A DNA stretch of 58,012 nucleotides from NCBI GenBank assembly GCA_001797335.1, contig MGPE01000006.1:129314-187325 (forward strand), written 5' to 3'. The notes beneath the pieces were generated by a model that did not search any database, was not told where the DNA came from, and saw only the letters and a list, made by a program, of their open reading frames with translations. The translations under genes were made by a program, and so were the position numbers. The DNA is from Deltaproteobacteria bacterium GWA2_38_16. Its GTDB lineage: Bacteria > Bdellovibrionota > JACOXK01 > 2-02-FULL-40-11. Shown here one piece after another: positions 25,246 to 34,545 of this stretch; position 1 is the first letter of the stretch; each line of letters opens with the position of its first letter.

Positions 25246-26149
25246 GCTTTAACTCCTTTGTTATTTTTTTTAAACTTTCTACGCCTTGCTTTTCCATTTC
25301 CAACGATAATTTCCCTGTCCCACAGGCAAGACTAAACAACGAACGGTTCAATATAGTAAAAACCTCTTTTCTTTTCAAATCTTTATTTTTAAGCCTTTCT
25401 ATAAAATCATCTCCTACCCCACCCCACATAATCCACCCTCTTTTTAAAAATTGAAATAAAGAAGGCAAATCTTCAAAAATGGCCTCTCCCACTTCTTTCA
25501 TATCAAAATTAACCATGTCAAACTCACTTTGAAAAATATCTTGAAATAATTTTTGAGACCACTGATTACAGGAATGCACTCCAAAAAATCGTGTAGGGTT
25601 TTTTAGTTTTCTTACAAGAGGATTTAAAACGGTTAAAACCTCCTGGCTATTTCGATGGGTTAACATGGGCTCATCGAAAAACACTAATAATGTCTGATGG
25701 CGAAATTTTTCTAAGAGCACACTCACTTTATAATATAAAAACTCATTTAGATACGCACAAAGGGGTGGATGATCGCTTAAAAGTTGTTTATCGGAACATA
25801 GTAACGTATTGGCAATCGTATAAGGACTGGTAATTTGAAGCTTTATAAGAGGAACTGAATCCGCTTTTTTTATAAAAAGTGGCAGTGCTTTATAAAATGA
25901 AAAAGAAAATTTTTTATTTAAAAGATTTTCTGGATTAAATTTTTCTACATCAATAAAAGCCTGACTTGGGGTTAAGACAAATCCCGGAAAATCCTCCAAA
26001 AATTGATACACCATGTGTTCTTGAAGGGATCGCTGAGGAAGTTGTGGTAAAAAAGGAATTTCATACGCTTGAAACACGTACTCAACGGCTTCTTTAGCCG
26101 ATGTAAATGGCAAAGACCCTACACCTGTAAAGACCCCAGGAGTAATCAC
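25226..26149 (-). CDS. MetE/UROD-superfamily protein (third methyltransferase-like barrel)
   Basis: 307 residues beginning with FTGVGSLPFTSAKEAVEYVF, typical of the MetE/uroporphyrinogen decarboxylase-like methyltransferase group. FFGVHSCNQW retains a His-x-Cys pair, and LLVFFDEPML corresponds to the barrel strand with the conserved Asp-Glu-Pro. No second Cys ligand is evident near the C-terminus, so zinc binding may be partial. It overlaps both neighbours, so it is translated with the two MetE-like halves. Likely a methyl-transfer partner; substrate not readable. Confidence 0.72.
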   Translation of the reverse strand: MITPGVFTGVGSLPFTSAKEAVEYVFQAYEIPFLPQLPQRSLQEHMVYQFLEDFPGFVLTPSQAFIDVEKFNPENLLNKKFSFSFYKALPLFIKKADSVPLIKLQITSPYTIANTLLCSDKQLLSDHPPLCAYLNEFLYYKVSVLLEKFRHQTLLVFFDEPMLTHRNSQEVLTVLNPLVRKLKNPTRFFGVHSCNQWSQKLFQDIFQSEFDMVNFDMKEVGEAIFEDLPSLFQFLKRGWIMWGGVGDDFIERLKNKDLKRKEVFTILNRSLFSLACGTGKLSLEMEKQGVESLKKITKELKREIKVS

Positions 26150-28173
26150 TCTTTAAATTCTTCGTTTTTCTTTCGAAAATCCTCTCTTAAGAGAGTTACA
26201 AGATTTTGATATTGTTGATAGTCTTCCCAATAGCGCCTTTCCATTAAACCCATTTCACTGACTTCATTATTATTCCACCTCTGCAATAAATAATAAATCA
26301 TGAAAAGACGTTTATTGGCATAATCTTTCATCGTGAGAGTAAAGGCCTCGTGAGATACTGCCAATTCTTCTTTATTAGAACTGGCCCGAAGAGCGCGTTC
26401 AAACGTATAAAGAGCCTGCCTTGATTCATCATCTGAAATCCCTAGCTGTCCTTCGTAGTCTCTCACCATATGTCCTTTTAAGGTATCTCCAGTAAAGATA
26501 TAAAGCGCAGGATCTGTAATATAATCTGACAACACCGTATAAATCACATCATGCGCTTCGGGGATATCAGAATAAACTCGATGTCCCACATCCAATGCAA
26601 AAGCTCCCCAGGCTAAATATCGAAATACCGCCCGTTGACTGACCATGGGCAAATAGTAAAGGGAGGTGGCCGTTACTTCAGAAACTGTTTTTTGAACGGC
26701 ATCAATACGTTCATATTTATCCACCGCTGAATAAATTTGAATAAACCCTTCGGTTAAATCTGCTGCCATCGTTAAAATAAGTGCAATTTTAAAATAACGA
26801 TCATTGGTGGTAAGCCATTTCCCAGTTTTACTATTGAGCGATTTTGCAATCAATGCAGCTAATCGCTTATTTTCAAGTACTTTGGTAACAACGGAACCCG
26901 CACCCAACACTAAGTTTCCTGCAATTCTTACAGGATAGGCTGTAAACTTCATATACCAGGCACTGGCCGCACCCAATCCTTTTAAAAAGGTTGCAAATTC
27001 AATAACCGCTGGACCAAACTGACTGGCCGTTGGATAAAGTTCAATAAATTTTTTCAAATAAATAATATAACGAATATTCATCATGGCAGGGCCATGAGTT
27101 AAATTCGATGTCACATAGAGTGCTGCTTTCCCAAGAGTGGAATTTACTTCTTCTTCAACGGACAATCCCAAATCTGCCTGATCTTGAAGAACCTCTTTTA
27201 AAAAATGAGACTCTTCTGGTTTATAATCATATTCTCCCACTTTAAGCCGCAGTTTTACTCCTTGTAAAAAATCATTAAGCTGGGGGTCACTATAAATGGA
27301 ATCCGGATTGGCAATAATTTGCATGAGCATGGCCCATGGCTCAAATTGATTTTGAAGTCTTACAACTTTAAATACATCTTCAATTTCTGTCTTTGTGGCT
27401 CCCAGCAAATTTCCTAGAGATTGCAATGTACTTCTTAAAAAATCTAACTGCTGCTTGGCTTCTTCTGGCGTCAGCATCACTGGCCTTACAATTTGCCCCT
27501 GAGATCCCGGTTCTCCCGGTTGCCCTTTGATCCCTGGAACTTGCGGAGGAACTTTTTTAGGATCTGGCTTAGGGACAGGTGGAAAACGAGGATCGTCAAT
27601 AACCCCACTGGGAGCTGTCTCTGTTTTTAATACATTTTCTTTAACATACCCATAAATATCAAAACTATAGGAGCTCTTATCGGGAAAAATAATTTCTCCC
27701 TCATCTTCAGCGCCTGGGAAAAAATAAGTTTGTAATAGCCCTTTAATTAGCGGCACTTCACGGTCATAAGACACATTAAGCCGGGCATGATTGGCCATCA
27801 ATGCTTCGATAATACGAAGTTTAGCCACCACAAACGGCCAATCTAAAATTCGTGTTCTTACAGAACTAACAGGAAATTCGGCATCAATTTCTCGTTTGGC
27901 CAATTTCAAATGATCTCTAACATATCGCCCTTCCAAATCAGAGGCCAAAACCTCTCTTAAAAGCTCACTTACTTGAAGCCAATTGGAGTGATCATCAATG
28001 AGTTTCAACGCTTCATAGAGTTTTGCATTATTACTTTTTAAATAAACCTGTTGGTGGATAGGCTTTTGAGGAATATCTCCCTCTTGTTCAGGAGCCGCTT
28101 CTACTAAAGCAATAACCGGATTCATGAGTAAAGAGAGACTTAAAACCCAGATTAAAAAAAACTTTTTCATCAT
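26146..28173 (-). CDS. Large secreted helical protein of unknown function, first gene of MetE operon
   Basis: 675 residues: signal peptide (cut near VEAAPEQ), helical N-terminal region, a Pro/Gly-rich linker near residues 195-230 containing a short collagen-like GxxGxPGEPG run, then a helical domain with hydrophobic segments (~400-520, YPVRIAGNLVLGAGSVVTKV, KIALILTMAADL, AVFRYLAWGAFALDVG). I recognise no family. A sigma-54 element lies 40-55 bp upstream and GGAGGTG precedes the ATG. Its stop overlaps the first MetE-family gene (ATGA), placing methyltransferase genes under the same promoter, an odd combination. Confidence 0.7.
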   Translation of the reverse strand: MMKKFFLIWVLSLSLLMNPVIALVEAAPEQEGDIPQKPIHQQVYLKSNNAKLYEALKLIDDHSNWLQVSELLREVLASDLEGRYVRDHLKLAKREIDAEFPVSSVRTRILDWPFVVAKLRIIEALMANHARLNVSYDREVPLIKGLLQTYFFPGAEDEGEIIFPDKSSYSFDIYGYVKENVLKTETAPSGVIDDPRFPPVPKPDPKKVPPQVPGIKGQPGEPGSQGQIVRPVMLTPEEAKQQLDFLRSTLQSLGNLLGATKTEIEDVFKVVRLQNQFEPWAMLMQIIANPDSIYSDPQLNDFLQGVKLRLKVGEYDYKPEESHFLKEVLQDQADLGLSVEEEVNSTLGKAALYVTSNLTHGPAMMNIRYIIYLKKFIELYPTASQFGPAVIEFATFLKGLGAASAWYMKFTAYPVRIAGNLVLGAGSVVTKVLENKRLAALIAKSLNSKTGKWLTTNDRYFKIALILTMAADLTEGFIQIYSAVDKYERIDAVQKTVSEVTATSLYYLPMVSQRAVFRYLAWGAFALDVGHRVYSDIPEAHDVIYTVLSDYITDPALYIFTGDTLKGHMVRDYEGQLGISDDESRQALYTFERALRASSNKEELAVSHEAFTLTMKDYANKRLFMIYYLLQRWNNNEVSEMGLMERRYWEDYQQYQNLVTLLREDFRKKNEEFKE

Positions 28174-28211
28174 ACGAACACCTCCAAAGCTGATTTTTGG
28201 TAAGTGTTACA

Positions 28212-28229
28212 AAGCAAAGCTCATGCCAA
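28212..28229 (-). promoter_or_regulatory. Sigma-54 promoter of the secreted-protein/MetE operon
   Basis: The minus strand reads TTGGCATGAGCTTTGCTT. GG (28227-28226) and GC (28215-28214) are 10 bases apart. The start near 28202 gives a ~29-nt leader with a strong ribosome site. Confidence 0.75.
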
Positions 28230-28328
28230 ATAAAAACATGAACTAAATCAATAGGTTTAAAAAATAAAAGCAGAGAAATTGAAAAAATTACAAAGAAAGA
28301 TTTACGATTTGTTTAATCCATGGACAAT

Positions 28329-29612
28329 TTAAGGTCTCATCTCGCGAAGTAAACTTCTTAAAGGCCCCTTTAGGATCTCTGAAGCTTTTTCTTTATCAAA
28401 AATAAATTCTAATGCGCTTTCTTCTACCCAACGACCTTCTTGCATACGTTGGAGTACGAGCTTAAAAGAACCATCTTCTAAAATCGTAAGCTCTCTTTCT
28501 AAAAAGGGAGCTCTTTCATCCCACAAAATATGGTTTAATTCAGGCCTTGCTTCCAACATACATTTAGCCAAAGGAGATTCACGATTTAAAAGCTGTCGAC
28601 GGATAATTTGATGTGCCAAATAAACATTTCCATTTTGATTACCTTCAAAGGTAATGAGCTTTCCTTCTTGTAAATCAATAGAAACACTTAAACGATCAAT
28701 GAGATCATTTTGCCGATTTAAAAAACGAATGGTAATATACCGACTCCGTGCACCCACACTTGCATTAAAATGAGCAATATAAGGTCCCATCATTCTGTCT
28801 CGATAACTTCGAAGTTGTGTCCTCGTATTCGCCTCCACAATTTCAGCATACTCAGGCTCTTGATAGGCAATCATGCTGCGAATCACAGGGGTATAAATAA
28901 CACTTAAGCTTCCATCTGGATGTCGGACTAAAGAAAAAGCCCGTCCAAATCCCATTCTGTGACTCACATGTTCTTCAGGAGATTTTGGCAGTGCTTCTCC
29001 CCATTCCAAGACTTCCATCTCTCCTTTTAATGCCTCAATATCTAACTGAGATGAATAAGATTTCTTAATCCAGGTTGTCTCTCGACTTACCCAGAGTAAA
29101 TTCACTTTCCAAATGTCTAAAGGCACTTTGACAGATCGACTAAATTCTTTGTCTGAAGAAAGTAAAGATTTGCTAAACAATTCTATTCGTTTTACTTCTT
29201 CATCGGACAAAATCATTCCCAATTGTTTTTGAAAATAAGTTTTCCGTTCATTAAAATCAACGGGCCATGCCGTTTTATCTTCCCCCAATAGTGAAAATAA
29301 ACGATCCACTAAAAATCGTTCTGTTAAGTGCGACGCCTCTTCTACCCATCTGCCATTCACCACCGCTGATATTTGAACTCCCCTTGGATCTTCTGTAAAA
29401 ATTCTATTCCGCCACAAAGAGGAATTGGCCACTTTTTCTATTTTTTGATTCAGTGTCAAAGGTGGTTCTTTACCCTGCTCAAATTGATCCGACAATAAAA
29501 GTCGAATAAACAATTCTTTGAGTTGTTCAGGCTGTCTTTGTTCTTGAGAATACAATAGCGGAGAGAAAAAGAAAAAAAACATTACCGGCAGGAAAAAACG
29601 CTTCACAACCAT
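28329..29612 (-). CDS. Secreted protein of unknown function
   Basis: 427 residues with a strongly hydrophobic signal peptide (VVKRFFLPVMFFFFFSPLLY, cut near YSQEQ). The mature part mixes helices and beta strands, with two internally similar segments: VVNGRWVEEASHL near residue 85 and MQEGRWVEESALEF near residue 395. No family recognised. A strong AGGAGG precedes the ATG. It lies 18 bp downstream of the barrel-like gene and is therefore probably in its sigma-54-controlled operon. Predicted periplasmic. Confidence 0.65.
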   Translation of the reverse strand: MVVKRFFLPVMFFFFFSPLLYSQEQRQPEQLKELFIRLLLSDQFEQGKEPPLTLNQKIEKVANSSLWRNRIFTEDPRGVQISAVVNGRWVEEASHLTERFLVDRLFSLLGEDKTAWPVDFNERKTYFQKQLGMILSDEEVKRIELFSKSLLSSDKEFSRSVKVPLDIWKVNLLWVSRETTWIKKSYSSQLDIEALKGEMEVLEWGEALPKSPEEHVSHRMGFGRAFSLVRHPDGSLSVIYTPVIRSMIAYQEPEYAEIVEANTRTQLRSYRDRMMGPYIAHFNASVGARSRYITIRFLNRQNDLIDRLSVSIDLQEGKLITFEGNQNGNVYLAHQIIRRQLLNRESPLAKCMLEARPELNHILWDERAPFLERELTILEDGSFKLVLQRMQEGRWVEESALEFIFDKEKASEILKGPLRSLLREMRP

Positions 29613-29630
29613 GGAACCTCCTTTTTTTTC

Positions 29631-30338
29631 TTAAATGCGAATGCCCAAATCAAAGTAAGGAAGCATTGACATTCCAGAAATCGCTGTCGTCTTAAATGTA
29701 AGTCCAAGTTTCAAAAATAATGACGACCACGTCCACAGGTGGCTGGCTCCAAGACTAAATTTATGCACTTTTAAATCATACCCTGTCCCTACCAACACTG
29801 TTCGTTTGTCATCAAACCGATACTCTACATCATTTTCAACATTGGTCAGCTTTCCTTTCATGGTCGGTCCTCGATTGCTGCTTAAAAAATCCCCCTGCAA
29901 AGAAGTGTTGTTGAGATTTAAATGATACAATACAACCTCACTTAACCTTACAGAGGCAGTTGCTCCAATGAAGTAACGATACAGAGCTGAGTTTTGAACT
30001 TCAGGCAATTGCTCAAGCGTAATGTAAAACATCCCCGCTCGAGCAGAAACGGCGATGGGATCTGCTCTAAATATCCTAACCTTTCCAAATAAATTCCACG
30101 ACCCTAAAAGATCGTATAAAGGAACGGTTTCAACGGATAAGTTATCCCACAGACCATAGCTCACTTGCCGTAAGCTCAACAAGAGCTCACTCCGATTCAC
30201 TGTATAAGCGGTATCGCCTAGGTGAGCCTGAGTAAGATCTCGTCGATGAACAAGGGTAGAGGAGGAAGCGGCTAGAATAGGTCCCGTCAAAAGCCCCCCC
30301 AATATCAGAATCAAGACAAAGTGCTTTATTTCCCCCAT
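29631..30338 (-). CDS. Probable outer-membrane beta-barrel protein
   Basis: 235 residues with a signal peptide (MGEIKHFVLILILGG, cut near ILAASS). The mature part shows alternating hydrophobic/polar strands throughout and ends with an aromatic-hydrophobic strand, MLPYFDLGIRI, as barrels inserted by BamA usually do. No specific family. The ATG has no ribosome site and the predicted sigma-54 start lies only about 10 nt upstream, so the leader would be very short. First gene of a two-gene operon with the 427-residue secreted protein. Confidence 0.6.
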   Translation of the reverse strand: MGEIKHFVLILILGGLLTGPILAASSSTLVHRRDLTQAHLGDTAYTVNRSELLLSLRQVSYGLWDNLSVETVPLYDLLGSWNLFGKVRIFRADPIAVSARAGMFYITLEQLPEVQNSALYRYFIGATASVRLSEVVLYHLNLNNTSLQGDFLSSNRGPTMKGKLTNVENDVEYRFDDKRTVLVGTGYDLKVHKFSLGASHLWTWSSLFLKLGLTFKTTAISGMSMLPYFDLGIRI

Positions 30339-30357
30339 AGTTTCAAGCCGATTGGCT

Positions 30358-30375
30358 ATGCAAAAGTATGGCCAA
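30358..30375 (-). promoter_or_regulatory. Sigma-54 promoter of the barrel/secreted-protein operon
   Basis: The minus strand reads TTGGCCATACTTTTGCAT. GG (30373-30372) and GC (30361-30360) are exactly 10 bases apart. The start near 30348 is very close to the ATG at 30338. Confidence 0.65.
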
Positions 30376-30481
30376 GATGTACAGTGTAAAAAATATTGTC
30401 ATTTCAATAAGTTAGACATAAAGGAAGGGCCTAAAAATGCCCAAAGGCTTGACAACGTCTAGAAACTAAACAGAAAATGTC

Positions 30482-30502
30482 ATTCCTGGCTTGACTAGGA
30501 AT
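30482..30502 (-). terminator. Hairpin after the NagZ-like gene, possible terminator or repeat remnant
   Basis: ATTCCT and AGGAAT (arms 30482-30487 and 30497-30502) pair around a 9-nt loop immediately after the stop codon at 30503. It is preceded by GTC, so it resembles the widespread GTCATTCC-type intergenic repeat. The downstream T-run is poor. Confidence 0.35.
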
Positions 30503-32209
30503 CTATTTTCGAGAAATAGTAGAGGTTTCTTTTTTCTCAACCAAAACCACATCCTTATTTAACGACACAGGAAGTGTCCCATAAGGCCTCAAAATCCCCG
30601 ATAGTACTTGAGCAGTAGCATGAATAAGTTCTTTTTCCATCCCATAGCTACACACATAGGCAGAAACATGTTTTAGTTTTCTTAAAAAATACGGCGAACC
30701 AAAAGAAATCACCGCAATAGGTTTTTCAATTGTTTGAGACAGCTGATTAATAATATCTAACTGAGAGGGATGTGTTACTCCAAAAATAAATAAATCATAC
30801 CGTTCTTTGCGCTGAGTAATTTCTGAAACCGTCGATTCAATTTGGGAAAGTGTGGGACGGGCGGGCATTAATTGTAATCCCGTACGTTCATAGAAAAATT
30901 TAAAATCACGATAAAAATTATCGAGCGGAGTAATTAATAATACACGTCTGGTATCTTCTTCTTGAAGAGGGAAAATCCCTCCTTCATTTGTCACAACGGT
31001 CACCGCATGATCTGCAATTTTTTGAGCCAAGTTTTTATGAAGTGTATTTCCCAACGTTTCTGCAAGTGCAGGTCCTCGGTGAGGTTCAAAAATTCCTCGT
31101 TTTAGTTTCAACTTTAAAATTCTTTTAACGGATTGATTAAGCCTTTGCTCACTTAATTTTCCTGTTTTTACAGCTTCCAACAATGTTTTAAAAACTTCAT
31201 ATTTTTTATTCTTCGTCCAACTGACCATCACCATATCCGCCCCTGCCAAAATAGCTTTTAAGGCTGCCTCTCCTATTCCATAGTCATTTTGAATCGACTT
31301 CATTTCCAAATCATCTGTAATAATCACTCCTTCAAAATTCATTCGGTTACGAATAATATTGGTTAATAAATTATATGAAAAAGTGGCAGGAATTCCTGAG
31401 GGATCTAGCCCTGGAACAGAAATATGGGCTGTCATAATGGCATCTAAGCCATTTTCAATGGCTCTTCTAAAAGGGATTAAATGAAATTTTTCAAGATCCT
31501 CTAAATTTTTTTGAAGGACAGGAACCGTATAATGAGAATCTTGGATCGTATCTCCATGCCCTGGAAAATGCTTAGCCGTGGCTACGACGCCTTGCGATTG
31601 AAGCCCTTCGATGTACCACATTCCCAATTGCGAGACGAGTTCTGGGCTCTCACCAAAAGACCGAATCCCAATAACACTATTTTCTTCATTCGTATTAATA
31701 TCCAAGACCGGAGCTAAATTCATGTTAATCCCCATCGCTGACAAATCTAGTGCTGTCATTTTTCCCGCCATAAACGCAAATTGAGGTGAACGTGTGGCAC
31801 CAATGGCCATCGCCGAAGGCAAAATTTGTGTATTTTTGCGAATTCTGGCCACCGATCCGCCTTCTTGATCCACGGCTATAAAAAGAGGAGTTTGATGTTC
31901 TAAACGGGAAATCTGCTGAAGATCCAATACAAATTCTTTGACTTGAAGAGGATGGGTTACATTATGAGAATAAAAAATAACCCCTCCTAATTTTAAATCT
32001 TTCACCAATTTTTGAGTTTCAGGAGTTAGATGCTTATCTTTTACTCCCACCATCAAGAGTTGCCCCACCTTTTGAGCTAAGGTCATATTAAATAGCATCT
32101 CTTGAACAGAAGGCGATTCTTCAGACTGAAATACTAAAGAAGTATTGGATGCATACCCATTATTGAAGATAAAACAGCCTAGGCTAATGAGAATATAAAG
32201 CTTCTTCAT
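30503..32209 (-). CDS. Beta-N-acetylhexosaminidase-like glycoside hydrolase (GH3, NagZ type), exported
   Basis: 568 residues: signal peptide (cut near GYASN), a GH3 catalytic barrel (~35-390) and a C-terminal GH3 alpha/beta domain (~400-560). Visible are LGGVIFYSHNV, AVDQEGGSVARIRK, the NagZ general-acid loop KHFPGHGDTIQDSHYTVP and nucleophile region VIITDDLEM. NagZ removes GlcNAc from muropeptides. Classical NagZ is cytoplasmic and ~340 residues; a signal peptide and an additional domain suggest periplasmic peptidoglycan recycling or attack on external glycans. Confidence 0.88.
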   Translation of the reverse strand: MKKLYILISLGCFIFNNGYASNTSLVFQSEESPSVQEMLFNMTLAQKVGQLLMVGVKDKHLTPETQKLVKDLKLGGVIFYSHNVTHPLQVKEFVLDLQQISRLEHQTPLFIAVDQEGGSVARIRKNTQILPSAMAIGATRSPQFAFMAGKMTALDLSAMGINMNLAPVLDINTNEENSVIGIRSFGESPELVSQLGMWYIEGLQSQGVVATAKHFPGHGDTIQDSHYTVPVLQKNLEDLEKFHLIPFRRAIENGLDAIMTAHISVPGLDPSGIPATFSYNLLTNIIRNRMNFEGVIITDDLEMKSIQNDYGIGEAALKAILAGADMVMVSWTKNKKYEVFKTLLEAVKTGKLSEQRLNQSVKRILKLKLKRGIFEPHRGPALAETLGNTLHKNLAQKIADHAVTVVTNEGGIFPLQEEDTRRVLLITPLDNFYRDFKFFYERTGLQLMPARPTLSQIESTVSEITQRKERYDLFIFGVTHPSQLDIINQLSQTIEKPIAVISFGSPYFLRKLKHVSAYVCSYGMEKELIHATAQVLSGILRPYGTLPVSLNKDVVLVEKKETSTISRK

Positions 32210-32239
32210 GTTTTGACTCCTTCTTTACTGTACGTATCG

Positions 32240-32872
32240 TCAAAACAAAAAGAATTCTTGAGCCTGATTTTTAAGGGTTTGAAGAGAGCGCTGGAGATCT
32301 CCATCAAATTCTATAGGCTCACCACAAATAATTACCGCTTTTGAAAAAGGGATAGGAAACCACATATGATCCCAGCTTTTATGAAACACAAATTTATGTT
32401 TGGCGTTACAGGCAACTGGAATAATGGAATAATGCCCTTTATGAGCAATATAGGTCACTCCTGGTTTTACTTCATGACGCGGTCCTTTGGGACCATCCAC
32501 AGCAAAGGCCAAATCTCTCCCTCGCATTGCATTTAAAATTTGCTCTAACGTTTCTGGCCCAAAATGACGCGTAGAACCTCTCACCATTTTAATCCCAAGG
32601 AGAGTTAAAAGACGTGCAATGAGTTCCCCATCTTTACTTCGGCTGGCCATGCTCACAAAACCTCTGAATGCATACCGCAGGGCAAGAATGGGAATGTCTT
32701 CATGCCAATGAGCATAAATATAGGATTTTTTGCGATCTCTTTTAAAGTGCTTTAATCCTTCAGGTGTTTGCTGAAGAAGTTGAATGCGAATGGTCAGCAT
32801 GTATGGATATAAAACCAGGGCAAGAACAAGAGGAAAAATCCATCTCCAAAAAAAATTTTTAAGAAACTGCAT
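32240..32872 (-). CDS. DUF374 lysophospholipid acyltransferase-like protein
   Basis: About 210 residues with an N-terminal membrane segment (FFWRWIFPLVLALVLYPYML). AHWHEDIPILALRY, SRSKDGELIARLL, GSTRHFGPETL and AFAVDGPKGPRHEVKPG are the DUF374 conserved blocks (family related to LPLAT acyltransferases). Members are found beside lipid A genes and are thought to acylate lipid precursors at the inner membrane. I take ATG 32872 as start; the ORF extends to 32929, but there the GGAGG touches the ATG and runs into the divergent promoter region. Confidence 0.78.
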   Translation of the reverse strand: MQFLKNFFWRWIFPLVLALVLYPYMLTIRIQLLQQTPEGLKHFKRDRKKSYIYAHWHEDIPILALRYAFRGFVSMASRSKDGELIARLLTLLGIKMVRGSTRHFGPETLEQILNAMRGRDLAFAVDGPKGPRHEVKPGVTYIAHKGHYSIIPVACNAKHKFVFHKSWDHMWFPIPFSKAVIICGEPIEFDGDLQRSLQTLKNQAQEFFLF

Positions 32873-32970
32873 GATATTTAAAGTTATTTTCTTATATCTT
32901 AATAAAATACATCTTGCAATTTGAGACATCCTCCATTAAGTTTACGCCACTCTTTAAGGAGGTTTCTGGA

Positions 32971-34545
32971 TTGAGTAACAAAGATTTAATCACCTCTCAT
33001 CTCACGATGGTGAACGAGGTCGGGCGAAAAATCCTCACCACCCCAAACATTGAAACTCTTTACACCGAAATCACCAACATCCTTCAACAAACCTTTAATT
33101 TTCATCACCTCTCTCTTTGGATTTATGATGTTAAAACGCAAGAAGCTATTTTAAAAGCCAAATCTGGTGTTGCCCCCTATCAAGATGAAATTGGCCAAAG
33201 ACGATCTATGGATATTGGCATTATTGGATGGTGTTTAAAAAGTGGAAAAACCATTTTGGCCAATGATGTTACTCAAGATCCTCACTACTATCACTACCCT
33301 GGTCTTCAAACAAAGTCAGAACTCTGTGCACGCATTAAAATTTATGACCAAGTCATTGGAGCGCTAAATGTGGAAAGTGATAAATTGAATGCTTTTGAGG
33401 AAAGCGATGTCACCGTTTTAGAAACAACGGCTGATCTTTGTGCCTTAGCAATTTATCTTACCAATTTTAATAAAGAACTTGAGCATCAGGTTGAAGAAAA
33501 AACGGCTGAGCTTAGAGCTGCAAATGAAAAAATTATGCAGCAACAACAACTTTTAAAACATGAAAATAAATCTTTAAAATCTTTTATTGATCAAAAAATT
33601 CCTTCTTTAAAAATCATTGGCTCTTCTAAGCCTTTAATGCAGCTTTTAAGTATGGTCGATAAAATTGCACCCACACAAGCCACCGTTTTAATCCAGGGAG
33701 AAAGTGGAACGGGGAAAGAACTCATTGCCCACCGCCTTCATGATATGAGCGATCGAAAAAATGCTCCCTATGTCACTATTAATTGCGGTGCCCTTCATGA
33801 AAATCTTTTAAAAAGTGAACTTTTTGGACACGAAAAAGGCTCTTTTACCGGCGCTCACGCATTAAAAATTGGCCTTGTAGAAACCGCCCATGGAGGTACG
33901 CTCTTTTTAGATGAAATTGGAGAAATGGGAAAAGAAATGCAGGCTAAACTGCTTCGGTTTTTACAAGAGGGGGAATTTTATCGCATTGGTGGAAAAAAAC
34001 CTTTAAAGGTCAATGTCCGCGTCTTGTCTGCGACCAACAAGGATTTAGAAACAGAGGTTAAGGAAGGTCGTTTTAGAGAAGACCTTTATTATCGCTTGAA
34101 TACCATTACCCTTCGAGTTCCTCCGCTTCGAAAACGCTTGGATGACATTGATCATCTTGTTGACCATTTCTTAAAATCAGATTTATGGGGAGAATCTAAA
34201 GTTAAAAAAATATCATCAGAAGCACAAGAACTTTTAAAACAATATGACTGGCCAGGCAATATTCGAGAACTTCAAAATGTGCTTGAACGACTTAAAATTT
34301 TATCAGATGGCGACACAATTACGGTAGAAGATATGGCAACCCACATTAAATTTTCGAATAAAGCCGCTGTTGAAACTTCTGATTATCTTTCTGTTACCGC
34401 TTTATACGAGCTTGAAAAATCTCATATTTTAAAGACTCTTGAATATTTCCAGGGAAATAAAACCAAGGCCGCCAACGCCCTAGGAATTACCATTAAAACG
34501 CTTTACAATAAACTCAGCCGTTACGATAACGTTGTTACTCATTAA
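32971..34545 (+). CDS. Sigma-54-dependent activator (GAF-AAA+-Fis)
   Basis: 524 residues: GAF sensor domain (~10-165), a coiled-coil linker (~165-205), the AAA+ domain with Walker A GESGTGKE (~243), HEKGSFTGA (~287), Walker B GTLFLDEIGE and sensor VRVLSATNKD, and a C-terminal Fis-type helix-turn-helix (NKTKAANALGITIKTLYNKL). The sigma-54 contact loop reads GSFTGA rather than the usual GAFTGA. The start is TTG 32971, chosen because AAGGAGG stands 8 bp upstream; an earlier in-frame TTG at 32914 has none. It is the only RpoN activator in a window with six RpoN promoters, so it is the natural candidate regulator (inference). Confidence 0.92.
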   Translation: MSNKDLITSHLTMVNEVGRKILTTPNIETLYTEITNILQQTFNFHHLSLWIYDVKTQEAILKAKSGVAPYQDEIGQRRSMDIGIIGWCLKSGKTILANDVTQDPHYYHYPGLQTKSELCARIKIYDQVIGALNVESDKLNAFEESDVTVLETTADLCALAIYLTNFNKELEHQVEEKTAELRAANEKIMQQQQLLKHENKSLKSFIDQKIPSLKIIGSSKPLMQLLSMVDKIAPTQATVLIQGESGTGKELIAHRLHDMSDRKNAPYVTINCGALHENLLKSELFGHEKGSFTGAHALKIGLVETAHGGTLFLDEIGEMGKEMQAKLLRFLQEGEFYRIGGKKPLKVNVRVLSATNKDLETEVKEGRFREDLYYRLNTITLRVPPLRKRLDDIDHLVDHFLKSDLWGESKVKKISSEAQELLKQYDWPGNIRELQNVLERLKILSDGDTITVEDMATHIKFSNKAAVETSDYLSVTALYELEKSHILKTLEYFQGNKTKAANALGITIKTLYNKLSRYDNVVTH

